Assembly (NCBI GenBank): GCA_026419785.1
Contig: JAODTK010001710.1
Location: 62,001-126,000 of the forward strand
Reading direction: 5' to 3'
DNA: 64,000 bases
From: Sclerodactyla briareus
Taxonomy: Eukaryota > Echinodermata > Holothuroidea > Dendrochirotida > Sclerodactylidae
The position numbers were made by a program, and so were the translations under genes. Under the pieces are notes generated by a model that was given only the letters and a program-made list of their open reading frames with translations, did not search any database and had not been told where the DNA came from. Shown here in pieces: positions 48,653 through 59,549 of the stretch; positions within the stretch are counted from its first letter, which is position 1; each line of letters starts with the position of its first letter.

Positions 48653-49796
48653 ATTGAGCACAGTGGTTTCATAGGTGCATACTAAAAAGAAAGAATAATA
48701 TTGCAGGGCCCAATATGGGTACGCTGAATATATGGAAAAAGACCCATATTATGGGATTCCATGGCTAGCCTCTTGTCATGATTTTCAATTAATTTATTAA
48801 GCAAATCATAATCATAACTACTTAGTGATAGTTGAAATTCAAAGTCAGCGATATTAACAACATGTATATTCTCCTCTAAGACTACGTTATCATAACTTTA
48901 GAAAATCTTAAATATATGAAAGGGGTAGAAAATAGGAGATAATTCATAATAATTTCTTTTTCATTCGGTAATATTGTGGCTACATGTATGCCTCTATTGA
49001 ACCACTGTGTACATACATGCATATAGGCTATACTGGAAAACAAACAGGATCAAGCTCGTGCCCCTGCTGTAATCACACAAGCAGAACTCCTTGTGAAATG
49101 TGCAGGTACATCTAATTAGTACACTGGCTTGCAGATTCCATGCATGAAGTCTCTCCTGGAGTGTATGTGACGGAAAGCGCACATGCTTGCACAGAGGCCA
49201 ACAGGCGGCACACACACAGGCATACAGTAATCAACTTGGTGTATTGGCTCATGATAGGTACGGGCGGACTGCACATGATGCTTTAAACAGGCTTGATAAT
49301 ATCGTTATGAACAGAACTATTCAGCATGTGTATCAAGGTTGGAGGGTGTAAAGTGCCTAGAGGGGTTGGGAGAGTGAGCCATGTTGGCACAAAATGACTG
49401 GATATTGCATTTATTTCAATCAACACTTGCTGTGAGTGAGGAGGCTACCGATCTACAGCAACTGATGTTCCATAAGGACTAGATTGCCTTTAGTTCAATT
49501 ACTTCATTGAACAATTTACCAACGTCACTAATAAGAGACAATGACCGACTGTGAACATTGTGGCAAACGCTCCAGATCGGACATTCTGATTGATGAGTGG
49601 AATTAGCTTTCCAAATCCCAGGTAAAGTCTGTGATAGTGTCAAGATTTGCCCGACAAGGGGTTACAATCGGTTGAAGGTCTGTCTCTGAGCCTCAGCTCA
49701 TTTCCTATAAAGTATTCTGCGACTACGACAAGTGTCTTCCCTGGTTGTAGACAGACAGACTGACAATGACAGAACGACCACTATGACTCTACTTAC
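48653..49796. other. Non-coding, no gene seen
   Basis: A 73-codon minus frame at 48994-49215 is Cys/Leu-rich and not recognised. No sialyltransferase exon was found here. Confidence 0.4.
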
Positions 49797-49888
49797 AGAG
49801 AGCATCGTTATTACCATGTCGCTCTCAGTGGATCATGCAGCAATTGCCTCCCGTTACTGACAGTGGGCAGAGCCTGGTATCTGGATAA
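49797..49888 (-). CDS. Probable sialylmotif L exon of the ST6GALNAC-type gene, frame-broken
   Basis: A 92 bp block lies between acceptor CACGGGTCTGCAG and donor CTCT|GTAAGTAG. One frame reads ALPTVSNGRQLLHDPLRA and the next reads ESDMVITM. Together they resemble sialylmotif L: C-A-x-V-x-N-S-G-x-L-L, then about ten residues, then EID-x-x-D-x-V-I-R-M. The conserved Cys is not in the same frame (CTCTGCCCACTG), and the Arg of VIRM is Thr. Position and strand fit, 4.4 kb upstream of the motif S exon. One indel is required. It could be chance resemblance, and the ~100 residues between motifs L and S are unaccounted for. Confidence 0.38.
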
Positions 49889-51269
49889 CTGCAGACCCGT
49901 GGACTCATTGTAGGACAGTGGAAGTGAAAACTCACAGATTGCATCATATTGCTTCAAAACTAGCATGAAAGGGTGTTTAGCTAACCCCATAACTCAAAAT
50001 TTGAAATTCGAAACTCCTCTGGTTTGGTGTTATCTCCAGTAATGTTAGAGTCCAATGACGTCACGAGGGGAACAAAATGAATGTTGCCCTTGGGTTTACC
50101 CAGTGATTTGCGAATTAGAAAAAAGTGTGAGTATTTTTTTTTTCTTCACAATCAATGAATGATTCTGTAGTAAACTCGATCGTATATTTTTCAAAAATTG
50201 TCGCATAACATCACTCGAGTTCGGTTCATCGGAATGCTTGTGTAACAAGATTTGAAAAAGTGAATTTCACTGAGCCGGATCATTTCTGCCCCCTGTTTGA
50301 TGTCTTTCACTGTCTATCAACTGAAAGTCAGTTGGGGGATGGGTTTCTCTTTTACTCATCAGAAAGGACTAACAATTATTCAAAGTCATGGTTTGCACTT
50401 CCAATGACTTCTAGGATTGCATTAATACAAATGTAATGAAATTGATGACACAAAAAAGACTTGCAACAGCTTGTGGATCATGTCAACTCCTTGTGACCAC
50501 AGGGGCCAGCCATGCCCTCAGGACCATAGCCAATGCAAGAGGCGAACCCTCAACAAAATTGCCAGACCGCAAGGTTTGAATGAGTTCAATTTTACAGAAT
50601 TCTGCAGCACCCAACAAATGCTATGTATGTTGTAATAATAAATAGTTGACATGTAAGCACAGTTGAGAAGTGTAATTAGCTGGACTGCGAGTAGCACCTT
50701 TCACTGCTATTCAACGGTTAACTTTACGCAGTAATTTTCAGATAATGGTTAGGCCAATAAAAGAAAAATAGTTTCTCGGTCCTAACTTCGCTGGAAGTTT
50801 GGGACATGAGGGCCTTTTTTTTTTTTTTTTTTTTGCTCTCAGACAGTCCAGAATTCCCATAGTTAGTACTGTATTTGCGGTTACAGCAGTTCTGGAAATG
50901 AGCATGAGGCTTGTTTTTTTCTTTTTTCCCCTGGGTTTATACCCCCCCTAGTGGCCACAAAAAGCCATCCCAATGTTCCTACAGAGTTTGCATGGCATCA
51001 GTAGTTAAGCTTTGTTTCCTTTAAAACCATATATTTTGGAGAAGTTACAGTGAATGTAAAAAAAAAAAAGAATTTTGACCAATTAGCTAAAAAAGCGTGC
51101 GGGGCGGGGACGAGAAAACGCTTTTTTTTTTTAAATTGGCTTATTGCTGATCTTTACTGCATATATCAAAGGGATGGACATCCATGATCAAAGGAATTTT
51201 TTGGACGGGCCCCCCCGGGTTCATTCAATTAATTAAGTGATCTCTAAGTATTTTGGAACCAACATTCAC
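49889..51269. other. Non-coding, no gene seen
   Basis: Contains T runs near 50127-50140 and 50816-50834 and a C7 tract near 50942. No N-terminal/transmembrane exon of the sialyltransferase was identified. Confidence 0.4.
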
Positions 51270-51727
51270 CAAATTTGTGCAATGCGGCAGAGAGTATGAA
51301 AAAAAACGGAATTTGCACCCCAAATTGACCTCCCCGCGTGCCCGGTGCCCTTTCGAACCACGTCACCTCGCCTCGTTTTTTCAGGAGCAAAATGAAGTCA
51401 ACACCCAGAGTTTGTTGAATTTGTCAACGAAAAATCAGAAACATTGACAAATTTGACCTCCGGTGACGTTCATGTTAACACCGGACAAACTTATTTGTGT
51501 AAAACTGCAAAATAGAAGGAGCAGTAGTGCTGCATGGAGCCACTATGAACCATCCAGATTCACCTAGGGCAAACGTTTTGTGCCAAATTCAGATCAATCG
51601 GATGAACCCCGTGTAAACCAACGGACCCTTGCAACTAGGACTATATTGCGCTAACACGAAAATCTCCGACAGTGGTGGAGACCGCGGTTATGGCGAAGCA
51701 AAACCAGATATCCCAAAGTGGGATATA
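51270..51727 (+). mobile_element. TATCCCCAC-ended MITE, diverged copy 3
   Basis: Its right part, TATTGCGCTAACACGAAAAT followed by GGTTATGGCGAAGCAAAACC and AGTGGGATATAA, matches the 3' half of the copy at 54491-55071. The left boundary is not definable. A 64-codon frame at 51253-51447 overlaps it and is discounted. Confidence 0.45.
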
Positions 51728-54139
51728 ATTATGACGACATGATATGGGTTCGTCCAGAAATCCAAGACGTTATGATATGCGGGTAAAGCCAGTCCTTCAT
51801 GCATATTAGTGACAGAAACTCTCTGAATATATCTAACCAAAAACCTATCTACCTACCTACCAGGAATCAGATTCTGACATTAAGTTTATTCTTATGGCCA
51901 TCAAAAGAACATAAATTCTAGATAGAGTGCTTGGGAAAATTGCAATGAAGTACAATAGTCTGTAGGCATGACTTGATACTGTATTTGCCACTCCACCGTT
52001 ATCCTATTATTATTACCCTCAAGGAAATCAAAACCACCGACTGAACCTTGGTTGACCCCAGTCACCAGTAGTGTCATGCATGACCGTTGGTATTAAGGGT
52101 TCTCTACATTGAAGAATTTATCACCCAGGTTGATGTACCCGGAAGTTTCGGAAACCACTACTGCGCTACCAGGTCCTTTGCATTAATTGCGCTGCCCTGA
52201 CTGCCAAAACCCTCCGTGAGCTCTCATAGCAGACAGGTGAGGAAATATTCCTCCCAAAGAGTTGTGCTTACAATAAAACAGGAGGTGCTACTCGCCCTTC
52301 ATATATTCCACTGCCCACGGGAATTATTCAACAGAAGTTATGCATGTATACTACTGTGTTTGTTGACTGGTGCATGTAGTGAGTGATATACAGGTGAGGA
52401 AAGTAAAGCAGGGACTTCGTCTGTAACTGCCATAAAGGATGACCAGCAAGACTGCTATCTATCTGTACTATTAGAACTAGCATGGGAAGTGTGCATGCGT
52501 GGAGTGTTGGTGGTATACAGAGACAAATAACATGATGACCATCGCCAAGATTATTGTAAGTGTGGGTTCATGACGGTTTCACCAATCAGTGTTGGTGTTT
52601 TTTTACAGCATTTTTTATTTAGTAGTTTCAACCAACCTGATGTTAGTGACAAGTGGAAGATAAGACAGCAAATTGCCAGTTGGCTGATAACAACGGCAAA
52701 ATCTGAAAGGCAAATAGAGGTGAATACAGTTTGCCAGCCCCAGAGTGCCCTACCTATGAATGGCACTAATGAGTGGACCATCAAAATTCATTATGAACTG
52801 ATTGTTTGACCATCTTACCATACTACAAGTGGCGTACCAAAGTTTTGTGGAAATGTGACAGAAAGAAATTATGCAAATAGGAACAAGTTGAAGGACCTCC
52901 AGTTGACCAGAATCCAATGTTGCCAAATTTGGAACTAAAGGTAAACCACACCCACCAAGTTTCATGAAGGCCAAACACTATATAAACTACATGAAATAGA
53001 GCAACTTCATGTACAAATCAGATAGTGTTCACCAAACCCCAACACTAAAAATGATCAGTTCACTTCCAAGTTCCATTATCCAAATTCTTTGAGTCAACTG
53101 AAAGAGGTCAGCTGAAAAGGGGTGTAATTGACCACAGCTTTGGGACAAGTAATTGTTCAAAGCTTCTGCAGAAAATACTGTGATCCAATCACTCATGGAA
53201 ATACATCTTGTCTGAAGACGTTTCTAAAGACGTTCTTTTCCAGCAGCCTGATATACCATATAGTCATATGATAGAAAACACACTGCATGAATGCAAACAA
53301 CCGAGCATGCAGACATGTTCATCAGGACATTGGTCCGCAAAACTAGCACAATAGATAGAATATACAAATAGTCAAGGCACAAATGTTGTAATGACAAATG
53401 CTCAATTTGTTGGTTGTTTAATCGTCGAAGACAACCAAATCTTTCTTAAATAGGCGTCTGTCTGATTTTCACGTTCCTCCATTGGGTCATTAAAATGACC
53501 CATTTGATCGCGAAGGAGGTCCAATTGTATTAGAAGCATGAGACTCTAGTTCTATTAGGCTGAATTCCTTAATTATATTATTCCCAATAAAAACCAATTG
53601 AAACACCTGAATCTCTGATGGAAAACAATCAGATTCCTTTTGTTACCAAGGCAAACCATTCTAATGGACGGGCATTTCTTCCGGGAACCAAAGACAGTAC
53701 TTGAATAACTCTACAAGGATGGGATCAATATGCCTGGCGTAACAGCAATAATGGCAGCCAAGTGCAATTCCACAAGATGACATAATCCGGGTTCACGAGT
53801 GTGCCGGCAATATAATGATCAACGAAGCATTGGGGTTGTGGTTTGAGCTAGATTTCCCTTCAATTTGTTATGTACAGCTAGCTAGCTGCCAAATAGGTAG
53901 CCTTTCTCAAGAAGATCAGTCAGAAACGGGGTGGCTAGATGGAAAGTTACAATCCGTGGCTAGAGTTGGTGGGGGGGGGGGGGGGGGAGGGATGTCTCAG
54001 TGAACATTTGATTTAAGGTTTGGCTTTTGCACAGGAAAGAAATCTACGCAATTGCTTCAGAATTACCAGTCTTGTGCAGCAGTTTACCTGGGGGAGCAAA
54101 ATGCACATTTTAGACAACATAATAGGACCAATGGGCCGG
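51728..54139. other. Non-coding with degenerate dispersed repeats
   Basis: Around 52820-53000 the wording AAAGTTTTGTGGAAATGTGAC, a few bases on ATTATGCAAATAG, and GACCTCCAGTTGACC parallels 58660-58860 and 62270-62480 (GGAAATGTGAC, TATGCAAATTAG, GACCTCCAGTGG), so one old repeat family is present three times. A G17 run lies near 53970-53987. Confidence 0.45.
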
Positions 54140-54475
54140 CTTGGATACAAGGGTTTTATTATCAGGGAGGAATGGAAAGCTGTATATATAGGTCCAAAAC
54201 CCCATTCAATACGATGTTGTTTTATGGGAGTTATTACTTCCAAATTTGGTCCATTAGGCAGGGATATGGGGGAGAATCCCATTTGCACAATAAATATGAC
54301 GTCACACTGGACAACCCGGGAAGTTAGGGTTCATGTATTTCAGTGTTTCATTCTGTTGATCTACAAGTCAAATTTTTAAGCAGAAGTTATGTTTGTCTTC
54401 TTGCTCACCAAAGTAACATTAAAACATACTAAATCCACACAGCAATCCTCTTCCATAGAATAAATGCATTCAAAA
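54140..54475 (+). repeat. Dispersed repeat, copy 2 (partner at 37.5 kb)
   Basis: Contains GGAATGGAAAGCTGTATATA, CCCCATTCAATACGATGTTG, TCATGTATTTCAGTGTTTCA and CACCAAAGTAACATT in the same order as 37523-37815. Overlapping frames of 91-119 codons on both strands are by-products. Confidence 0.55.
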
Positions 54476-54490
54476 CTAGACATATGCTTT

Positions 54491-55071
54491 ATATCCCCAC
54501 TCGCATCAGTGGGGAAGATGGTTATATAGTTTGCCATGTGGAGTGTGGAAATCGAACCAAATTTCGAAAAATGCGCAATTATGCGAATTAGTGCGACTTT
54601 GACCCTGATGACCCCGAAATGTCCTTCACTTTCTTCAGGACAAACATAGTCCCCACGTACCAAATTTCGTGGGATTCGACCACCTTATGAAAATTGCGCA
54701 AAATTATGCAAATTAGCTCGACCCAGTGTGGACGACATCCACGTTTCAACCCATTCAAGATTTCACTATGGGGACATATGTGCCAAGTTCGGCTCTCAAA
54801 GGGACAAGTGTTGGAGAGTACGCGCTAATGGGGAAAATCTTCCATCATGAAAATTATGCAAATTAGCGGAGCCGTTCATGTGGCGACGCCCACTTTGAAC
54901 TCATCCGATGAGATTTCACTCAGGCGGACATGGTGCCAAGATTCCGGCTCAACAGACAAAGTGTTGGATCGTATTGCGCTAACAAGGAATGCAGCGCGGG
55001 GTCGCGGATGCGGGCATGGCGGCGGACGGAGACGGCGAAGCCCAACTTAAGCTCCCCGAGGTGGGGATATA
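54491..55071 (+). mobile_element. TATCCCCAC-ended MITE, copy 1 (~580 bp)
   Basis: Left end TA|TATCCCCACTCGCATCAG, right end GAGGTGGGGATA|TA, giving a ~9-10 bp terminal inverted repeat with TA outside each end. The interior carries two ACTTTGACCCTGATGACC / AAATTATGCAAATTAG-type modules and a GC-rich 3' part (GGTCGCGGATGCGGGCATGG, then CGGAGACGGCGAAGCCC). No coding sequence. Confidence 0.65.
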
Positions 55072-55839
55072 ATGAGAACGCGCCAAACACTGGAATTGTC
55101 TGAGGATATTATGGTTTGGGGTGTAGCCGCCGCCGTCTCTGCAGCGGGAAACTTCCCCCTTAGACGGCAATTACTCTCAAAGCATTATCCGATTGATCTG
55201 AAACTTGGTACACATGTTCTCCCTAGTGAAATCCGGATGCATGATGTTTGAAAGGGGCATGTCTGCTGACCTCTATTTGAAGGGTCTACACGGAAACAAC
55301 CACAGTAGTCCGATTCACAAGAAACGTTGGGGGTGGAGGAAAGAAGTTGCGTCCGGAATAAACATGCCATTGATTCAGGGTCACCAGAAGTCAAATTTTG
55401 GTTTGTTCACCAACTGTTTCTAAACTTTGTCTGATTTGAACAAACTGAGGATGTGGGATGTTGTAAGTCCTAAATAACATGAAGGGATTACAAAGTAACA
55501 GGGAGAGTCCATTTGCACATAAACCATGCATATTTTCCTAACGTTGTCGTATTAAACAAATACGTGGGGGGATGCGGACTACATTTGGACCTGAAAAACA
55601 GCAAGGCATTTCAAGTCATGGAGTCAAATGGACATGATGTGCTTCCTCTGAAGGTCACAAGGGCCGTTCTGCAGGATATACGTCGGCAGTTTACCCACCT
55701 TGCACATGTCTAGTTGTTTATTGACTTACACACCACAGAGTCAACACGACCTGTTCTCTCCCATATTCAAACATTCCACTTAAGGTTTCCAGGCCTCAAA
55801 CAAAAAACATGTGACCGTTGCTTTATTAACGTATGTTCC

Positions 55840-55965
55840 GGCTGTATGGAACGCCATGTTGATTTAGTCTCTTGACGTTACCCATCTTTTTAGGCGTCGT
55901 CTGAAAACTTATCTTTTTTCCAGTTCTAATAATCTACGCACTCTCAGCATCAGTAAAAGCGATGG
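55840..55965 (+). pseudogene. C-terminal fragment of a non-LTR reverse transcriptase
   Basis: The plus frame reads VPAVWNAMLI, a stop, then SLDVTHLFRRRLKTYLFSSS. This matches the widespread LINE C-terminal pattern AP-x-LWN-x-LP, then about 15 residues, then L-x-x-FRR-x-LKTYLF. It carries an internal stop and no upstream RT blocks. It lies in the spacer between two inverted MITE copies. Confidence 0.6.
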
Positions 55966-56012
55966 GAACAATTGTTTGAGTTCGCGCCTAATAAGATTAA
56001 GTATTATTCAAA

Positions 56013-56550
56013 TATATCCCCACTTCGCAATTAGGGTTTTGGCTTCGCCGTCGCGCCGAAGCCGCCGCGTCCGCGCCCGCCGCAGCGTTTCCTTGTTAGA
56101 GCAATAACTCTCCAACACGTTGTCCGTTTGAGCCGAAAAGTGGCACACATGTCCGCCATAGAGGAAATCTCGGAGGGGTTTGAAAGTGGATGTCGCCAAC
56201 TGCAGGGTCAAGCTAAATTGCGCAATTTCCAAGTTGGTCGGATTCCACGAAACTTGGTACGTGGGGACTATGTTTTGGTCCCGGAAAAAGTGAAGGTCAT
56301 TCAAAGGTCCACCAAAGGTTCAAAAATTAAGCGAGTTAAAAAAGTTTGTCGGATTTCAATGAAACTTAGTAGGTGTGGACGATGTTTGGTCCCGAAAAAA
56401 GTGGCGGAGGAAAGTTCGGGTCATCAGAGGTCAAAGTTCATCTGCTAATTTGCACAATTTGCGCATTTTTCGAAAGTTGGTGCGATTTTCCACAAATCCA
56501 CAGGGCAAATCTACTAACCATCTTCCCCCACTGGATCGCGAGGTGGGATA
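56013..56550 (-). mobile_element. TATCCCCAC-ended MITE, copy 2, inverted relative to copy 1
   Basis: Read on the minus strand it starts TATCCCACCTCGCGATCCAG, with GTGGGGGAAGATGGTTAGTA following, and ends GACGGCGAAGCCAAAACCC, then TTGCGAAGTGGGGATATA. The order is the same as 54491-55071. Together the two copies form a ~540 bp inverted repeat with a 940 bp spacer. Confidence 0.65.
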
Positions 56551-57863
56551 AACGTGGAGGTTACCGCCAGAATATGTCTAGTTATTATTTGATGACATGA
56601 CTCACTACAACATTGAGCGGGCGGCAGCAGGGGTTAGACCTGGCTTTTGTTTTCGCAAAGACATATAGCTTCCAGAACAGCGAGGTGCCTAAGCTACAAG
56701 GTGCTTCGGCTGCTCCCCCATGGATTAGTGACTAGGGTGGCGATGTATACCGGCATTGTTATTAGTACCGTACTCGCCGGCACCGGGTACGGCGGTAACG
56801 GCACAGTTACTATAACCGTACATGGCTAAAGTTACCGGTATTGGCTACAAAACATCAGTTATGAATAAAATTAAACTACTTGCAGATCAATCCGCAACCT
56901 GTTGAAAAATGAATAACTGCCCACATGTGTTGCGACTTGTGTACTTGCATTATTTGCCCGAATAACCAGCCGCCGCGACATCACAGCTTTATGGTAACGT
57001 TAATAATAAGACTGCATGACAAAGCTATATGTGACTTGCTCACCGGCCCTATGCTGTTACACTAGTTTCAAGACATAGCCCTGTTTGGAAATGTGGTCAT
57101 CATATACTACTGTCACTACTTCTGACAATGCATACCCACTGATGATGTTCAGCGCGTTACACAAATCAAGTCGGCCACTCCTATTGAATTGGTACAGGCC
57201 GCCGACAGTAAACTTTATTATCGCACAACCAATTACATATATGGGGAGGTTTCTAACTGACCTGTGATGATTTTAGGATGTGGAATATTAGCGATGTCGA
57301 TTCCACTTCGATCTGCGATACTGAAACTGTATTTTCGCATGGGCCTCCTTACAATTTATGAATGAATTAATTGATTAATTGGGCAATGGTGGAGAATAAT
57401 AATTATACATAAAGGGTTAGCGCAGAGATCTGGTGGCTTTTAGGCTGATTTTAAACTGTGCCTGCTTCACAGTTTCTAGCTAAAATGATCACAGTTAGGT
57501 TAAGGCCACTGGACCAATTTGCACTAGCGACCTGTTGGGCGGGGCCGGCTGGGCGTTACCAATTTACGTATGGAAGAATGTAGTACTTGTAATTCTGCCT
57601 GCGTAACAGCATGGCAATGTGGTCGCACGCATGTGCTGTTTGTCATACGTACGTTGTCAGAATTATTTCAACTATCGATACAAAACGAGAAAAACAACCA
57701 TTTATTATACAAAATCTATTTTGGGGAGCAATCTCTTGACTGGAAAAGAGGATTTATTAAAGAAGGGCATTGTTTTTGAAAATAGAAGTCCCATACAGTA
57801 GCGCTGAAAGTATGCGTGTAATAAACGATCGCTAGCATTATTTAGGCAAGCGCGATACCGGTA
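56551..57863. other. Non-coding, CCGGTA-rich at both ends, no gene seen
   Basis: 56735-56835 and 57850-57935 both contain clusters of ACCGG, GGCACCGG and GGTACCG. Their relation as ends of one element is possible, but I could not align a convincing terminal repeat. A 145-codon minus frame at 57705-58142 has no recognisable domain. Confidence 0.4.
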
Positions 57864-57885
57864 CTGGCACCCATACCGGTGCCAG
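57864..57885. repeat. Short perfect hairpin in the CCGGTA-rich patch
   Basis: Stem CTGGCACC and GGTGCCAG around loop CATACC. Surrounding TACCGGTA words add further self-complementarity. Confidence 0.6.
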
Positions 57886-59549
57886 GGCATCGGTAAGACG
57901 GTTCCAGAAAATATAGGTACCGCGCAGCCTACAGTATTAGTGACAATGAATGGAATGTCGTTGCTCCACAATGAGAGAGTGACCAATAGATTATTCTGCC
58001 CGATTATTGTACCAGACGTAACCAGCTGCATGGGGATGAAAGCCCAAGGTGGGATTCCATAGCTGCAGAAGTGGTGTGCGAGCTGAAGGTGAAAATAATA
58101 GTTGCGAGTAGAGGCTGCATGAGTTTGTGAGAAGGTGGGCATGATTTAGGGGGCGATTATCGAAAAATTGCTTGCATGCCAACCAAGCTCGTGCGATTTT
58201 GATTGATTGCAAACACGAAGATTGGACGGACCATGTATACGGTCTTACAGCCCTAGCAGCTCACAGCAAGCTGACAACATGGCTGAATGAGCACTACTCA
58301 AGGCAATTTAGGCAGTTGGCTTAGTTCTTGCAAGGTAGACCTCAAGTCCCCAAATATAATAATAATAATAATGTGAAATATTATAAGCCCAATATCACAA
58401 AGAGTACCGATGCGCTTCACAGAAAGAAAAAAAAAAAAGTCTTAAAGAACAATAGAAAACACCCAAACAAGAGTGGAATGAACAAGTCGATCGCTCCCAG
58501 TGTCTCACCTAGTTGCGCGATCAGTGATTTCTTCTTCTTTTAGGCACCATGCACCATTCAAGGCATTCCATGTGTTGCCTTTAAAGATTGTTTAGCATTC
58601 ACAGAACAGCGACTACTCAGTGCCCATTTCATTCGTAAGGACTGATTATTGACAATGTCTGCTAAAGGAGTACAAGTTTGGTGGAAATGTGACTAAACTA
58701 TGCAAATTAGACACAAGATTCAACTTCCATTGACCCATTTTCTCACTTCAAATATCTTCAAATGTTCATGAAAATCGAACAAACTTTGAAAGTTGGAAAT
58801 GAACCATCACAAAATCGCACAGCTGAATGACCTCCAGTGGCCACCAGTCTATGCAAATAATAATGTCAATAATAATACAATTTTATATGGCAAATAGCAT
58901 AGAAATAAGTGGTGATGGAATGAAAAAAAAAAAATAATAGCAATAGAAAGTGATCGAGTAAATGTGTATATGTATGGTAATACCCATACAATAAATTATT
59001 TAAACAGTCATCCCATCACTGACTACTCCCCTTGGAACTAGCAAACCTGACAACAGACTGTGGGTCTTAAGCATGATCCTACCTACTGTAACCTGTACTC
59101 TCCCATGATAAACCAATAATTACTGAGTTTATAGTTTCCCTCAGATGTCCAAACAATGTAAACGGACCCTATGCCCCACCATAGCTCACAGTGGATATTG
59201 GTCCTAAATCTAATAAAGTTTTCCTCTATATCTCAAATGGAATATGCCCCTTCTATATACATCTACTACTTCCAGCATTTCCTCGGGGTTCCACACCCCC
59301 CCTATAGGCTAATGTCCCAGCATCCCCTGTTAGAGTGGAAAGCCATTCTAATTAAGTCTCTCCAGAAGGTGTAAACCGGACCCCTCAGGCGGTTGACATG
59401 TACAGTACTGCTGTACGGACTATGGCTAGATATAGGTGATATACAGTAGGGGGATTCCACTGAACTCAGCTGCTCAATCAATTGCGCAACCATGTTCCTC
59501 TACAGTTTGTCAACAGGTATGCCCATGAAGTTGATATGAATAAGACAAT
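57886..59549. other. Non-coding with degenerate dispersed repeat
   Basis: 58660-58860 is one of the three ATGCAAATTAG / GACCTCCAGTGG repeat copies. A short (ATA)n tract lies at 58358-58370 and A runs near 58425 and 58924. The last bases (59542-59549) are the left target duplication of the hAT element. Confidence 0.45.

Noticed and set aside
49750-49775. GACAGACAGACTGACA tract as a regulatory or transposon signal
   Set aside because: A short simple-sequence tract like that at 62.78 kb. No paired end or motif supports a function.
53160-53275. Possible second LINE C-terminal fragment (CLKTFLKTFFSSSLI)
   Set aside because: Only about 15 residues resemble the FRRxLKTYLF block, with no upstream LWN motif in frame. 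Too short to claim.
57705-58142. 145-codon minus-strand frame
   Set aside because: No domain or splice support. It overlaps a CCGGTA-rich repeat-like patch.
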